Origin: Butyrivibrio sp. LB2008
GTDB lineage: Bacteria; Bacillota; Clostridia; Lachnospirales; Lachnospiraceae
Assembly (NCBI RefSeq): GCF_000621565.1
Contig: NZ_JHXZ01000013.1
Location: forward strand, 124,001 to 188,000
DNA length: 64,000 bases
Direction of reading: 5' to 3'
The translations under genes were made by a program, and so were the position numbers. Positions 42,402 to 51,797 of the stretch are shown here, in pieces. Within the stretch, counting starts at the first letter, position 1, and each line of letters starts with the position of its first letter. Under the pieces are notes generated by a model, which did not search any database, was not told the DNA's origin, and saw only the letters and a program-made list of their open reading frames with translations.

Positions 42402-42719
42402 TTATACAATTTCCTGAATCTTGCTCTCGAGTCTGGCTTTGGGTACTGCGCCCTTCTCATCACTGACAAGCTCGCCATTCTTGATGAAAGCAAAGTACGG
42501 AATACTCATAACTCCGTATTTCTGCGCAAGCTCAGGTTCTTCATCGACATTGATCTTGCCAACCTTTATCTTGCCATCATAATCCTTTGCAAGTTCATCA
42601 ACTACAGGTCCCATCATCTTGCATGGGCCGCACCAATCCGCATAGAAATCGATAAATACCGGTATATCACTGTTCATAACTTCAGAATCAAAATTTTCTT
42701 TTGTAAATCTGTATTCCAT
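42402..42719 (-). CDS. trxA: Thioredoxin
   Basis: The 105-residue protein has the full thioredoxin fold pattern with active site FYADWCGPCKMM, cis-Pro MSIPYFAF and NVDEEPELAQKYGV. The ATG at 42719 has AAGGTG 7 bases upstream and is preferred over a GTG nine bases earlier. It reduces protein disulfides in the cytoplasm. Confidence 0.95.
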   Translation of the reverse strand: MEYRFTKENFDSEVMNSDIPVFIDFYADWCGPCKMMGPVVDELAKDYDGKIKVGKINVDEEPELAQKYGVMSIPYFAFIKNGELVSDEKGAVPKARLESKIQEIV

Positions 42720-42761
42720 TTTTTTCACCTTTACACCGACTCGCCGTCAGCGCCTTTCCTT

Positions 42762-43451
42762 TTACTTGCTTGATCTATTATTTTTATCAATCTTCTCTGC
42801 TATTGTAAGATAGCAATATCCCACAATCAGCAGAAAAATAAATAGTGCCAATATCCACCACGCACTTCCCATAAACGGAAGCTCATCGGTAAATCCGAAT
42901 GCTCCTGCCGGGCTCCCCCAGTTCAGGAAAAAGTACGGATAATTATAGCCTTCAGAAAACTCCCATCCGTTGGCGTATGCAATCCCCGCATATATAGCGT
43001 ATACAAGCGGAGGAATGATAACATAGAAGGCGTTTTTCTTTTTGATTCCCGCACCTGGCGCAACAACAAAGAAGTCTACTATTGATGCTATCGGAACCAC
43101 AACGTGAGTGAGCACATTATGTACATTCCATGCATTTGCTCCGAGTGTAGGTGCAAGCACAAAGCAAAAGACAACGCCTGTAAGAGTTATGGCGACAGTA
43201 CCTACATATTTAATGACGTAATGTACATTGCCGATATCTTTTCCTTGCGACATCTTGTAATAACCCACCGCACATATAATCGCTATCGCAATGTTTGACT
43301 GAGTCGTAAAATACATAAAGGTCTGAACGCCGTTCATGAATGAAGTCCCATCTCCGTAAGCACTTATAGCTGTGCCAACAAATGCTGATACAATGACTAT
43401 GATCTTCAATATGAGACTTAGTTTTTTCTTTTTCTGTGGTATTGAATTCAT
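42762..43451 (-). CDS. Pr6Pr-family membrane protein
   Basis: The 229-residue protein has six membrane segments and the conserved Pr6Pr pattern: FMYFTTQSNIAIAI, a central AWNVHNVLTHVVVPIASIVDFF and YPYFFLN with a W near the C-terminus. The family is widespread with no defined function. It follows no co-transcribed partner; thioredoxin is next on the same strand. Confidence 0.82.
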   Translation of the reverse strand: MNSIPQKKKKLSLILKIIVIVSAFVGTAISAYGDGTSFMNGVQTFMYFTTQSNIAIAIICAVGYYKMSQGKDIGNVHYVIKYVGTVAITLTGVVFCFVLAPTLGANAWNVHNVLTHVVVPIASIVDFFVVAPGAGIKKKNAFYVIIPPLVYAIYAGIAYANGWEFSEGYNYPYFFLNWGSPAGAFGFTDELPFMGSAWWILALFIFLLIVGYCYLTIAEKIDKNNRSSK

Positions 43452-43616
43452 GACGTATACCTCTTTCTAAAAAAGATTTCGCCGTTTGTGTTTTGCAACA
43501 TTATATTGCACGCAATTTAATTTGTCAAGCATACCTCTCATATTATTTTTTATCTTATAGCTATCAGCAAAAAAGATCCTGAGAATAGTGTTCTCAAGAC
43601 CTTTCTTCATTACATA

Positions 43617-43850
43617 TTAAAAAGATTTTTCCACAGTAACCTTTATGTCATACGGTACAATCGCTCCTACTTCCTGCGCATATGCAGCGTAATTATTGAG
43701 TATTTTAACGATCGAACCAATTGAAATTGAGTCCTCCCATGCCTGTGTTTCAAAATCGTATCTATCATAAAATGTTATTTTCAGATTCCATTTTCCATCA
43801 ACTTTTTTTCCTACAACTTCGTAGCTGACCTTATTATAGGAGAGGTGCAA
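43617..43850 (-). CDS. Unknown ORF, start uncertain
   Basis: A frame of at least 77 residues (VSYEVVGKKVDGKWNLKITF, YDFETQAWEDSISIGSIVKI) is open to about 43912, but no ATG or ribosome binding site is present; only a TTG at 43850 can serve. The reading continues upstream to a stop inside the end of the previous gene. It could be the C-terminal remnant of a larger protein (for example a secreted toxin-type domain) or a leaderless, unusual start. No family recognised. Confidence 0.4.
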   Translation of the reverse strand: MHLSYNKVSYEVVGKKVDGKWNLKITFYDRYDFETQAWEDSISIGSIVKILNNYAAYAQEVGAIVPYDIKVTVEKSF

Positions 43851-43918
43851 GTCTGTTGTACTGTTTAAAGTTGTACTGCTCTTTATGCTCTTTTCCGATA
43901 TATCAAGCCCTTCTACCT

Positions 43919-44377
43919 TTACTGTTCCTTCTTATTACCCTTGATAATTATTGCAGCTCCCACGCAGATGAACATACAACCTACTATTATTCCGCCGATC
44001 AATGACAACGGACTTATTTTCCCTGCAAGATATACCGATGTAGGTCCATCCGGGCCACCAATAATAGCATATCTGTGCGGTCTTTTTGAATAAAAAGTTA
44101 TTGCTACCGTTGCCGTGCCTATGGCGACCGCAACAATTCCCCATATAATATTCGTTGCTTCAGCTGCAAGCTTTTTTAACAACGGTGCACTAAAATACAC
44201 GCACACTCCTATCCCAAGTATAAAAGGGATAGCATAGATAATTGCAAAATACGGCGATGTACTGCCACCATACATAGCAGCATACTCCATCGCATGAAAA
44301 TTACTTACCACAACAGCACACATCCATCCAAATAATAGTATTGCCATACCAACAAAAACATTAGAATACTTTTTCAT
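43919..44377 (-). CDS. OadB-motif small membrane protein
   Basis: The 152-residue protein starts at the ATG at 44377 (GGAGGA upstream). It has three to four membrane segments and the motif YAIIGGPDGPTSVYLAGKI, very similar to the signature of the beta subunit of Na+-pumping decarboxylases (OadB). It is far too short to be OadB (about 370 residues), so it is a detached or related small protein; function unknown. Confidence 0.65.
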   Translation of the reverse strand: MKKYSNVFVGMAILLFGWMCAVVVSNFHAMEYAAMYGGSTSPYFAIIYAIPFILGIGVCVYFSAPLLKKLAAEATNIIWGIVAVAIGTATVAITFYSKRPHRYAIIGGPDGPTSVYLAGKISPLSLIGGIIVGCMFICVGAAIIIKGNKKEQ

Positions 44378-44499
44378 ATTATCCTCCACCTCTGTCAACA
44401 ATACACTACCTTGTTTGAATATCTAATTGTAATAAATCCACGCTTTATTATAATATATCGTAGCTATAGACAAAACATTTTTTATTAATGGGAGATTGT

Positions 44500-45168
44500 A
44501 TGGACGGAATGTTGTATGCAGTGGGCGTTGGTCCCGGAGACCCGGATCTGCTCACATTAAAAGCGGTCAAAGTATTGGAAAAAGCTGATATCATTGCTTG
44601 CCCCGCAAAAGAGAATAAACCGGGAATTGCATACACGATAGCCTCACAGGCTTGTCCGGCAATTTTATCAAAAGAAACTCTTACGCTCGATTTTCCGATG
44701 AGTAAAGGGAATCTGAACGATGCGCATAACAGCGCAGCAGATAAGATTATTGATGAATTAAGATCAGGGAAAAATGTGGTCTTCTTAACTCTTGGCGATC
44801 CCGGATTTTACTCGACTTTTTCCTATATCTCCGACAGGATAAAAAAATCCGGATATAACATTGAAATTATAAACGGGATTCCTTCTTTTTGTGCTGCTGC
44901 CGCAAAGATCGGATGCTCAATAGCAGAAGGTGAAGAACCTGTACTTATCACAACAGGTGAATATGTGCCATTTGCCGGAACTCTTATAATCATGAAAGCC
45001 GGAAGCAGGTTAAAAGAGCTGAAGGCTGAAATAAAGAATAGTGGGAAAGCTGCCTACCTTATTGAGAACTGCGGAATGCAGGGTGAGGCTGTCTATTATG
45101 ATGTTGACTCTATTCCGGAAAAAGCAGGATATTTTTCGATCATAATTGTAAAGCCTTCACACAACTGA
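44500..45168 (+). CDS. cobI: Precorrin-2 C20-methyltransferase
   Basis: The 222-residue protein matches tetrapyrrole methylases: YAVGVGPGDPDLLTLKAV, VVFLTLGDPGFYSTFSYI, and GIPSFCAAAAKIGCSI, the pattern of CobI/CbiL, which uses SAM to methylate C20 of precorrin-2 in cobalamin synthesis. The ATG at 44500 has GGGAG 7 bases upstream. No other cobalamin gene is nearby, so it is an isolated member. Confidence 0.85.
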   Translation: MDGMLYAVGVGPGDPDLLTLKAVKVLEKADIIACPAKENKPGIAYTIASQACPAILSKETLTLDFPMSKGNLNDAHNSAADKIIDELRSGKNVVFLTLGDPGFYSTFSYISDRIKKSGYNIEIINGIPSFCAAAAKIGCSIAEGEEPVLITTGEYVPFAGTLIIMKAGSRLKELKAEIKNSGKAAYLIENCGMQGEAVYYDVDSIPEKAGYFSIIIVKPSHN

Positions 45169-45188
45169 TTTCATGAAGATTATTCCTG

Positions 45189-45530
45189 TTACTCCCACTT
45201 CTTCCACACATCAGGCTGATATCCAAGTGTAGACTGCTTTCCGTTTCTGACAACAGGTGTCTTGATAACATGCTGATTCTCAAGAATTTTTTCCATCTTA
45301 TCTTCATCAGCGATATATTTTATCAATGCCAAAGTGTCTTTATCCTTGGCATCGGGATTTATCATATTCTCGACGCCGCCATTAGCCTGAGCAACAGATG
45401 TAAACTCTCCCTTGCTCATCCCCTTTTCTTTCATATCGATAAACTGATACTTGATGCCGCGCTCTTTGAAGAAGCGTTCCGCCTTCTTAGTATCATTGCA
45501 TTTCTTCGTACCAAAAATCTGTATGTTCAT
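45189..45530 (-). CDS. ArsC/Spx-family protein
   Basis: The 113-residue protein starts at 45530 (MNIQIFGTKKCNDTKKAERF). It is a thioredoxin-like ArsC/Spx-fold protein with a single Cys in the KKCNDTKKA loop, and ends QPDVWKKW as in the YffB/ArsC group. The usual CxxC or catalytic Arg triad of arsenate reductase is not clear, so arsenate reduction is not certain. Confidence 0.75.
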   Translation of the reverse strand: MNIQIFGTKKCNDTKKAERFFKERGIKYQFIDMKEKGMSKGEFTSVAQANGGVENMINPDAKDKDTLALIKYIADEDKMEKILENQHVIKTPVVRNGKQSTLGYQPDVWKKWE

Positions 45531-45604
45531 TTCTTTTCCTTTCCTGCCTCGCATATATTTCTATACACGAGACAGGAATATAATAGCAATAAAATCTCAG
45601 ATCA

Positions 45605-46018
45605 TCAATTCCAGTGAATTGTATAATTTCCACCTTCTGAAGGAACCGTGTAGCTGTGATTGTTGCCGGATTCCCAAGTCACATTTCCGCTTTCATCCTT
45701 CATTATGGCCTTAAATTCGATATTTTTACCGATAGGAAGCTTTACAGAAAATGTCCACTTCGGATAATCGGGGCATGATGCCGGTCCGGCTGCAAAAGCA
45801 GGATCCCAATTTCCAAGTGCTTCGCAGTCTCCTGAAAGATATACACTCTGTCCCCAGTATGTTGTCGCATTCTTCATTTTGTAAATATCGCCGCCCGCCT
45901 CTGTGAGGAATCTGTTCCTGTCATGGTTATCGATAAATGTAACCATCTGATTGACATGGGCCTGCAGGCTGCTGACATGATAATCAGAAGAATAGACAAT
46001 CCGGCGCTGATGATACAA
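45605..46018 (-). pseudogene. Alpha-amylase remnant (GH13 end plus CBM20)
   Basis: A frame of about 137 residues reads VNQMVTFIDNHDRNRFLTEA (GH13 motif IV, FIDNHD) and then a starch-binding CBM20 domain (GQSVYLSGDCEALGNWDPAF, YPKWTFSVKLP, NHSYTVP). The catalytic barrel is missing, and the GH13 motif is joined almost directly to CBM20, with no signal peptide. The gene has lost its 5' part and an internal segment. Confidence 0.75.
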
Positions 46019-46174
46019 AGCTATACCACGCTACCGGTGGTTATTGAGTAGCCGTTATTTCCCTGCGGTTAAAAAAATTTCCCGATAATTAACACCTGTT
46101 CAATAGTAATTTCTGCGGCGTTCCGATATCATAATCTCAGAACCGGTTACAATAGATTATTGGAGGGCACGAAG

Positions 46175-47206
46175 ATGGATATAGGAAATACTATTAGAAA
46201 ATATCGAAAAGAACTTGGATTTACGCAGGAAGAAATGGCAACGCGTCTCGGTGTTACTACACCCGCAGTCAACAAATGGGAAAACGGGAATACTCTTCCC
46301 GACATAAGCCTGCTTGCCCCGATCGCAAGGCTTCTTAGAATAACCACAGATGAACTCCTTGCGTATAAAGATGAACTGACGGATGACGAGATTAGTTTTT
46401 TTGTAAAAGATCTGAGTATGAAGATTTACGGCAACGCGCCTTTTGAAGACATGTTCAATCTTGCAAAAGAAAAAGTCGAGCAATATCCGAACTGTGAAAA
46501 TCTCAAGTGGAAAGTAGCGATAACGCTCAATTCAGCTCTTATAATGAAGAGCATTCTCAATGAGGATAAGTATTGTGACACAATAGCTCTGTGGTATTCG
46601 CAGTTAATCAACGCCAAAGATCCGAAAATAAGAAAGACTGCGGCAGAATCTCTTTTCCACCTTAAAATGAGCAAAAAAGAATATGAGAAAGCACATGAAT
46701 ATCTTAAATACTTCTCTGACGAGAATCCCGATAAGAAGCTTTTCACCGCAAATATTCTCGCCAAAACAGGTAAGGATACCGAAGCTTATAGGACCTATGA
46801 GTCGTTGATGTTCGAGCAACTGAGCAGGCTACGGATGATCGTGGATGCTCTGCACGTATTCTGTCTGGAAAAAAATGATATGAAACTTGCGAAGCGTACT
46901 TCAGAGCTTAACTGTAACCTTGCGAAATGCTTTGACCTCGGTCCTTATCAGGAAAATGCATTCAAATTGCAGCTTGCCGCTCATGAAAAAGATGTTGATG
47001 CAACCGCGAAGATAATGAAAAAACTCATTGATAACACCGATACTATCCTTGATTATGCAAAGTCGGATTTCTTTTCACATGTTGAAACAGGAAATGTAGG
47101 CGACGAATTCTATGAAAATTTCAAAGCGAAACTTATAAAAAGATTTGTTGAAGACGAATGTTTTGATTACATGCATGATAATGACTATTGGAAGTCTTTG
47201 GCATAA
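46175..47206 (+). CDS. XRE-family regulator with helical repeat domain
   Basis: The 343-residue protein starts at the ATG at 46175 (GGAGGG 7 bases upstream). The N-terminus is a XRE HTH: IGNTIRKYRKELGFTQEEMATRLGVTTPAVNKWENGNTLPD. The remaining 270 residues are helical and resemble TPR-like repeats (AFKLQLAAHEKDVDATAKIM). Similar proteins are common in Lachnospiraceae as solitary regulators, perhaps with a peptide ligand. It ends at a strong terminator. Confidence 0.85.
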   Translation: MDIGNTIRKYRKELGFTQEEMATRLGVTTPAVNKWENGNTLPDISLLAPIARLLRITTDELLAYKDELTDDEISFFVKDLSMKIYGNAPFEDMFNLAKEKVEQYPNCENLKWKVAITLNSALIMKSILNEDKYCDTIALWYSQLINAKDPKIRKTAAESLFHLKMSKKEYEKAHEYLKYFSDENPDKKLFTANILAKTGKDTEAYRTYESLMFEQLSRLRMIVDALHVFCLEKNDMKLAKRTSELNCNLAKCFDLGPYQENAFKLQLAAHEKDVDATAKIMKKLIDNTDTILDYAKSDFFSHVETGNVGDEFYENFKAKLIKRFVEDECFDYMHDNDYWKSLA

Positions 47207-47210
47207 TTTT

Positions 47211-47247
47211 GGCAGAACAGAGAAGCGCATCTCTGTTCTGCTTTTTT
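47211..47247 (+). terminator. Rho-independent terminator of the XRE-TPR gene
   Basis: GCAGAACAGAGA (47212-47223) and TCTCTGTTCTGC (47230-47241) with a 6-base loop, followed by TTTTTT. Confidence 0.95.
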
Positions 47248-47294
47248 AACACTAAATCCACTCCCAAATAGGAATGATGTCTGAGAATTATAAT

Positions 47295-48383
47295 TTATTT
47301 TTTGTCACCCGTATATTGAACGGCAATTCTGTTCTCAGGGTGGACATCGGTTGAATACAGGACGATAAGGAATATCCATTCCAGTGGTTTCATTAAAAAG
47401 TAGACAATATCCGCTGACCACTTATGTCTGATAAGTTTGGCGACAGGGAAGCCGTATTTGTCATAGAAACCACGTATCAGCCTATGCGCACGGGGCGTTT
47501 TTTCTTGCAGGACTTCCTCGAAGGCATTGGCAATGCAGAGCTGTCTATTTACGATAACTTCGTGTCCATGCCGTATTCCTTTTCGGATTGGCTTAACTAT
47601 TTTTCTATGTCCTCCTGCGGCAACTGTACATAGATAGTGCTCGTCAACATGCAGGTTGGGCGGGCTCTGCTTTGTTGATAATGCCCATTCACTTGTTTCT
47701 GTCCAGGCTTTTATGATAGAATCCGGCGCTTGTCCAAATAAAATGAGAATCATAATAAGTATTCCAAGAAGCGGGAACATTAATAAAAATGCCAGTACAG
47801 GCCATAGATCTGCCTTTCTCAATATTTTGTCAGCGACACGTAATATTTTGTTTTCCCGGATCTTGTCATTTGTTGTATTCTGTTCTTTCCAATCATGGAT
47901 TTTTCTCAGTATGGTTCTTGCAGTGATGATGCCGCAACATACAGGCAAAGCAATAACAGAATAATCCAGAGGATCGTTATCTATTTTAGCTCCGACTATC
48001 TGTATCGTATAAACAATTAACTGGATCATTCCCAGATACATAGCAGAAATCGAAAGCACAACTACTAACGGTGGCATTTTTGTCAGCTCTTTACGCTGAA
48101 GCAGAACATATCCGGCAAAAGCAATTATAAAAATAACCGTGACTGTAAAAAGCGACTCTGTATAGATTGGCGAATGTCTTTCTGCATTTACAAGCTGTAC
48201 ATTCCAGTCTTCCCATGTAATCCATTTATACACCCCATATAGGCGAGCATATATAGCTCCGAAAATGAACACCAGTGCATCAATAGCCCAACTTTCATCG
48301 AATGGATTCTTTTTTAGCTCACGTATAAATAAAGCTATTTCCCATATTGTAAGAAATATTGGTATGGATAAAAGTAAAATCAT
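47295..48383 (-). CDS. DUF6688-like membrane protein
   Basis: The 362-residue protein starts at the ATG at 48383 (GAGG upstream; a TTG four codons earlier is less likely). It has about seven hydrophobic segments and a soluble C-terminal part with HYLCTVAAGGHRKIVKPIR, GHEVIVNRQLCIANAFEEVL and HRLIRGFYDKYGFPVAKLIR. This C-terminal pattern fits the DUF6688 family. No function is known. Confidence 0.6.
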   Translation of the reverse strand: MILLLSIPIFLTIWEIALFIRELKKNPFDESWAIDALVFIFGAIYARLYGVYKWITWEDWNVQLVNAERHSPIYTESLFTVTVIFIIAFAGYVLLQRKELTKMPPLVVVLSISAMYLGMIQLIVYTIQIVGAKIDNDPLDYSVIALPVCCGIITARTILRKIHDWKEQNTTNDKIRENKILRVADKILRKADLWPVLAFLLMFPLLGILIMILILFGQAPDSIIKAWTETSEWALSTKQSPPNLHVDEHYLCTVAAGGHRKIVKPIRKGIRHGHEVIVNRQLCIANAFEEVLQEKTPRAHRLIRGFYDKYGFPVAKLIRHKWSADIVYFLMKPLEWIFLIVLYSTDVHPENRIAVQYTGDKK

Positions 48384-48408
48384 AATAAACCTCAACCACT
48401 GTACGCGG

Positions 48409-48882
48409 TTATCTCAAAACATCCACAACTTCCCCAATGTACATATCATGCTCCGCATCCCCGTCATAGAAGCGCTTTACAATGTCAGGATGCATGTTCT
48501 TTGGATTAAGTCTCTGGCAAAAGAGCTTTTTGCAGACCAGAGTCACCTCTGCCTCCTCAAAAGTCATTGAGCCATTAACTTCTTTGGCAGTCAGCCCCGA
48601 TGAATGCATCTTATCGATTTCTTTTCCTGATTTTGTTCCAAGTACTACAAGTGTATCCTTATACTTCTCAGGGTAGAAGCTGATCGTGAAATATTCGTTA
48701 TTATCCATGAAATCATGAGTGTAACGGGGTGTCCTTACATAAACTGTAGCAACCGGCTTATTCCATAATGTTCCAAGACCGCCCCAACTAATCGTCATTG
48801 TATTAAAATTGTCCTTTTCCCCCGCTGTAAGAAGTGCCCACTTCTTATCAAACTGATCAAAAATATCTGTTGTAAATTCCAT
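48409..48882 (-). CDS. Flavin reductase-like FMN protein
   Basis: The 157-residue protein has the flavin reductase fold pattern: KWALLTAGEKDNFNTMTISWGGLGTLWNKPVATVYVR, then YFTISFYPEKY and LGTKSGKEIDK. These proteins bind FMN and reduce flavin or act as FMN-binding oxidoreductases. It is the third gene from the end of a loose minus-strand cluster with nadR and pnuC. Confidence 0.85.
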   Translation of the reverse strand: MEFTTDIFDQFDKKWALLTAGEKDNFNTMTISWGGLGTLWNKPVATVYVRTPRYTHDFMDNNEYFTISFYPEKYKDTLVVLGTKSGKEIDKMHSSGLTAKEVNGSMTFEEAEVTLVCKKLFCQRLNPKNMHPDIVKRFYDGDAEHDMYIGEVVDVLR

Positions 48883-48944
48883 AACCTCTCTCCTTTTGTA
48901 ACTACTGATTATTCTTCTAAATCTTTATATAAATAGCTATGTTT

Positions 48945-49973
48945 TCAAGTAGATTCCTCGGGAATCAAACATTCCAAGTCAATTCCACGCTTTTTAAGCA
49001 TTTCTTTTTCATCACATAGCCGCTCATATACCGTAACATGCAATGCATTTAGTACATTTTCATCACCATGAAGCAACATAAACTTTATGGCATAAACATA
49101 TAATTCCAACTCTTTATCAGATGAAGCCTGATTTCTTATAAGCTCAATAAACGGTTCATTTATTGCCTCTGATACAAAAAGATGAATCAGCATTTCACCA
49201 TAGTCATCATAATGTTTCTTTAGTAACCTTATTCCCCCGGGCAAGATCCGTGATAAGATTTCAGCGCATTCCTCTTTATTTATCTTTTTCATCGTCATGT
49301 CTATCTCGGATTTTGCCAGATTTATTCTCTGCAAAACCTGATATTTCTTTAGCATGCTTTCATACTCACGGCGATCAAATATCCAATCTGTATCTACGAA
49401 CCATGTAATACTTCCCTCAGTCTTATAATAGGGCAACGTATAATTCATTCGCCTTCTAAAAAGCTCTTCAGTCCAATGTTCGGAAATCCATTGGCGCCAT
49501 TCATCGCTGTCTACATTTGCAAGAGCAATATTATCTCCGTACTTCTCCCAATCCTCATCGGAATATGCTTCAAGACAAAAGATTCCCATCCGTTTCTCTT
49601 CATCAAAACTCTCATTATCATGGTTGACATAACCAATTCTGTTCCAGTAGACATAATCGTCCTTCTTCTCTACTTCTGCCACAATAACAACACAAGAATA
49701 ATCCGCATCATCTTCACACATTAACAACGGTACCGGTGCTTCATCCATTTCAAGTAGTTTCCACGTGAACAGAACATCGCCATACCAATCAAGCGCATAA
49801 CTCCATGCAGGAATCAAGTTTGAAAACGGCCTTATAAAATTAATCTGCTTATCATTACTATCAGCAGTATATCGATCCAACCATTCTGACAAAGCACACC
49901 CATCAATAGCCGGTTCATACTCTACATATTCAGTTTTTTCATAGTTCTTTACTATTACATCAATATGATTCAT
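48945..49973 (-). CDS. Unrecognised 342-residue protein
   Basis: The start is the ATG at 49973, 7 bases after the nadR stop; an earlier in-frame start overlaps nadR. The protein is acidic and soluble, rich in Trp and Tyr in its N-terminal half (ALDWYGDVLFTWKLLEMDEA, DDYVYWNRIGYV) and helical in the C-terminal 120 residues (SRILPGGIRLLKKHYDDYGE). The bipartite layout recalls immunity-type or uncharacterised two-domain proteins. It probably belongs to the pnuC-nadR operon, but no link is proven. Confidence 0.6.
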   Translation of the reverse strand: MNHIDVIVKNYEKTEYVEYEPAIDGCALSEWLDRYTADSNDKQINFIRPFSNLIPAWSYALDWYGDVLFTWKLLEMDEAPVPLLMCEDDADYSCVVIVAEVEKKDDYVYWNRIGYVNHDNESFDEEKRMGIFCLEAYSDEDWEKYGDNIALANVDSDEWRQWISEHWTEELFRRRMNYTLPYYKTEGSITWFVDTDWIFDRREYESMLKKYQVLQRINLAKSEIDMTMKKINKEECAEILSRILPGGIRLLKKHYDDYGEMLIHLFVSEAINEPFIELIRNQASSDKELELYVYAIKFMLLHGDENVLNALHVTVYERLCDEKEMLKKRGIDLECLIPEEST

Positions 49974-49980
49974 ATCCACA

Positions 49981-50988
49981 TTAATCCGAAAGCAATCTTT
50001 CCACTGCTTCCACTGCTTTAACATAACGCTCCTGATATGTTCCGTTTATAACTATAAAATTCTTGCCGTGAGATGTGATAAGGTCTTTTATCTTATTGCT
50101 GTAGGTCTCCCTGTCATCGCGGATGACTTCGCTTCGGTCACCGTCTTGAACGAAAGCAACATCCGGCTCCAGGAACAGGATAAGATCATATTCATTGACA
50201 GCATCTATCGCATCTGAAAGTGCTTTGTTCCTGTCTATTTCCGGATCGTTCAGAAAACTCATATAAAACTGTGTTACCAGGGTGTCCGTATCTATAAACA
50301 AAACTTTATTGCTGTTATTTATGGCGTTGATTTCATTCAACTTATGCTGCAATAAGATCTCCGTGAAATCCTCCGAGAGCATTAACATGTCGGTTCCGCT
50401 TCGCTCTGAGATATCTCTTCCGGCTTCGTCAATATAGTTTGTATTGAATCTGTTTGCCAGGTTAATGGTAAGCGTTGATTTTCCGGTGCTCTCCCCTCCC
50501 ATGAGGAGAACTTTTTTTACAAAATAAGGCTTTGCAACATTCGGGATCCAATCCCATCGCTTATACGGATTCTTCCTAATCTCTGTAGAACTTATATCAT
50601 TCCGCGGGAAAAAATAGATCTCGCTTTCCGGATAGCACTTGTTCCAGAAGCTGTTTTCATCATAATCGTCTCCGCAAAAAACGATATCTATCGGCTTTCC
50701 GATCTGCTCCTTAACCTTCTTTGCATCGCTGTCCCAGTACTCTTCTGTATAATCAGCTTTTGTGGCAGCATCATCAAACAAAGTTATTATCTTTACATTT
50801 CCGATATGTTTTGTGAGCTGATAAAGCCATCTGTAGCGGACTCTGTAATTTATTTCGCCTCTGTTATTTCCTACGCTCAGAACTATATATAATTCACGGC
50901 ACATGTTTGCAGCCTGTATAATGCAATCCACATGCCCCAAATGAAGCGGATTAAAGCTGCCACCGTACATACCAACGTTATACTGCAT
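49981..50988 (-). CDS. nadR: NadR-type NMN adenylyltransferase / NR kinase
   Basis: The 335-residue protein has two domains. The N-terminal adenylyltransferase (GMYGGSFNPLHLGHVDCI, with the HxGH motif, and SSTEIRKN) makes NAD from NMN. The C-terminal kinase has Walker A LLMGGESTGKSTL and phosphorylates nicotinamide riboside. There is no HTH repressor domain. It overlaps pnuC by 11 bases, the classic salvage pair. Confidence 0.93.
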   Translation of the reverse strand: MQYNVGMYGGSFNPLHLGHVDCIIQAANMCRELYIVLSVGNNRGEINYRVRYRWLYQLTKHIGNVKIITLFDDAATKADYTEEYWDSDAKKVKEQIGKPIDIVFCGDDYDENSFWNKCYPESEIYFFPRNDISSTEIRKNPYKRWDWIPNVAKPYFVKKVLLMGGESTGKSTLTINLANRFNTNYIDEAGRDISERSGTDMLMLSEDFTEILLQHKLNEINAINNSNKVLFIDTDTLVTQFYMSFLNDPEIDRNKALSDAIDAVNEYDLILFLEPDVAFVQDGDRSEVIRDDRETYSNKIKDLITSHGKNFIVINGTYQERYVKAVEAVERLLSD

Positions 50989-51676
50989 TCTTTTTGGCCT
51001 CCTTATACCAGCGAATAAACATGATAAAAGCGTTTATAAGATATATGCTCCACATGGCAAGAGTAGAAATAGATTCTCCTCCCTTCATAAAATCTACTGC
51101 CCACATAAACACGGTAACAATATCAACGACGATCCACAGAACCCACTGTTCCGTTAATCGTTTAATGGAAAGAACCTGTGCAACAACCGAAACAACCGTG
51201 CTCATGCTGTCAACATACGGCAAGTTTCCACCCATTCTTTTCAATATAGAACCATATATCACGATTGATACCGCAGTTATCGCATAGACAACAATACTCT
51301 TTGATAAGCTCAGGCGCTCCTTGATAACTTCGCCCGTCTCATCATTCATATACTTTTTCCATGCAATAAAGCCCACAAAATTCATCGGGAGGTAATAAAT
51401 AAGATTCAGCATTACTTCCCCATAGTATTTTGCCCACAAAGCAACTATCGCGTACAAAATCGTATTTACAAGTCCAAAGATAAAAGAAGACCTTTTTCCT
51501 TTTCCTGTCAGAATAACACAACAAACGCCTGTGACAGCGGCCCAGAGGCTGACCGGAGAATCCTTCCAGTAAATTGACAATCCCAGGATTACCGCAGTCG
51601 CAAAAACAAGCCAAATAACATCAAACGGCTTCCATCCGCTAAGTTCGCTTTTTACAAATTTTTTAATGGCATCCAT
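50978..51676 (-). CDS. pnuC: PnuC nicotinamide riboside transporter
   Basis: The 232-residue protein has seven hydrophobic segments and the PnuC pattern GKGKRSSFIFGLVNTILYA, EVMLNLIYYLPMNFVGFIAWKKYM and QWVLWIVVDIVTVFMWAVDF. It carries nicotinamide riboside into the cell for NadR. The LysR gene lies in the opposite direction 121 bases upstream and may regulate it. Confidence 0.93.
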   Translation of the reverse strand: MDAIKKFVKSELSGWKPFDVIWLVFATAVILGLSIYWKDSPVSLWAAVTGVCCVILTGKGKRSSFIFGLVNTILYAIVALWAKYYGEVMLNLIYYLPMNFVGFIAWKKYMNDETGEVIKERLSLSKSIVVYAITAVSIVIYGSILKRMGGNLPYVDSMSTVVSVVAQVLSIKRLTEQWVLWIVVDIVTVFMWAVDFMKGGESISTLAMWSIYLINAFIMFIRWYKEAKKNAV

Positions 51677-51797
51677 TTTTTATCTCCTTAATCCCTCAAT
51701 GAAAAAAAGTGTCTTTTCACTAAAGTATATCACATAAAAATAAACTCTCCGCCGATGCGACTATTGCATATTTTTCCCACCTTGCTATTATTTTTTT

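Noticed and set aside
45189..45530. Arsenate reductase as part of a metal-resistance operon
   Set aside because: The Spx/ArsC fold is clear, but arsenic genes are absent nearby and the catalytic set is incomplete.
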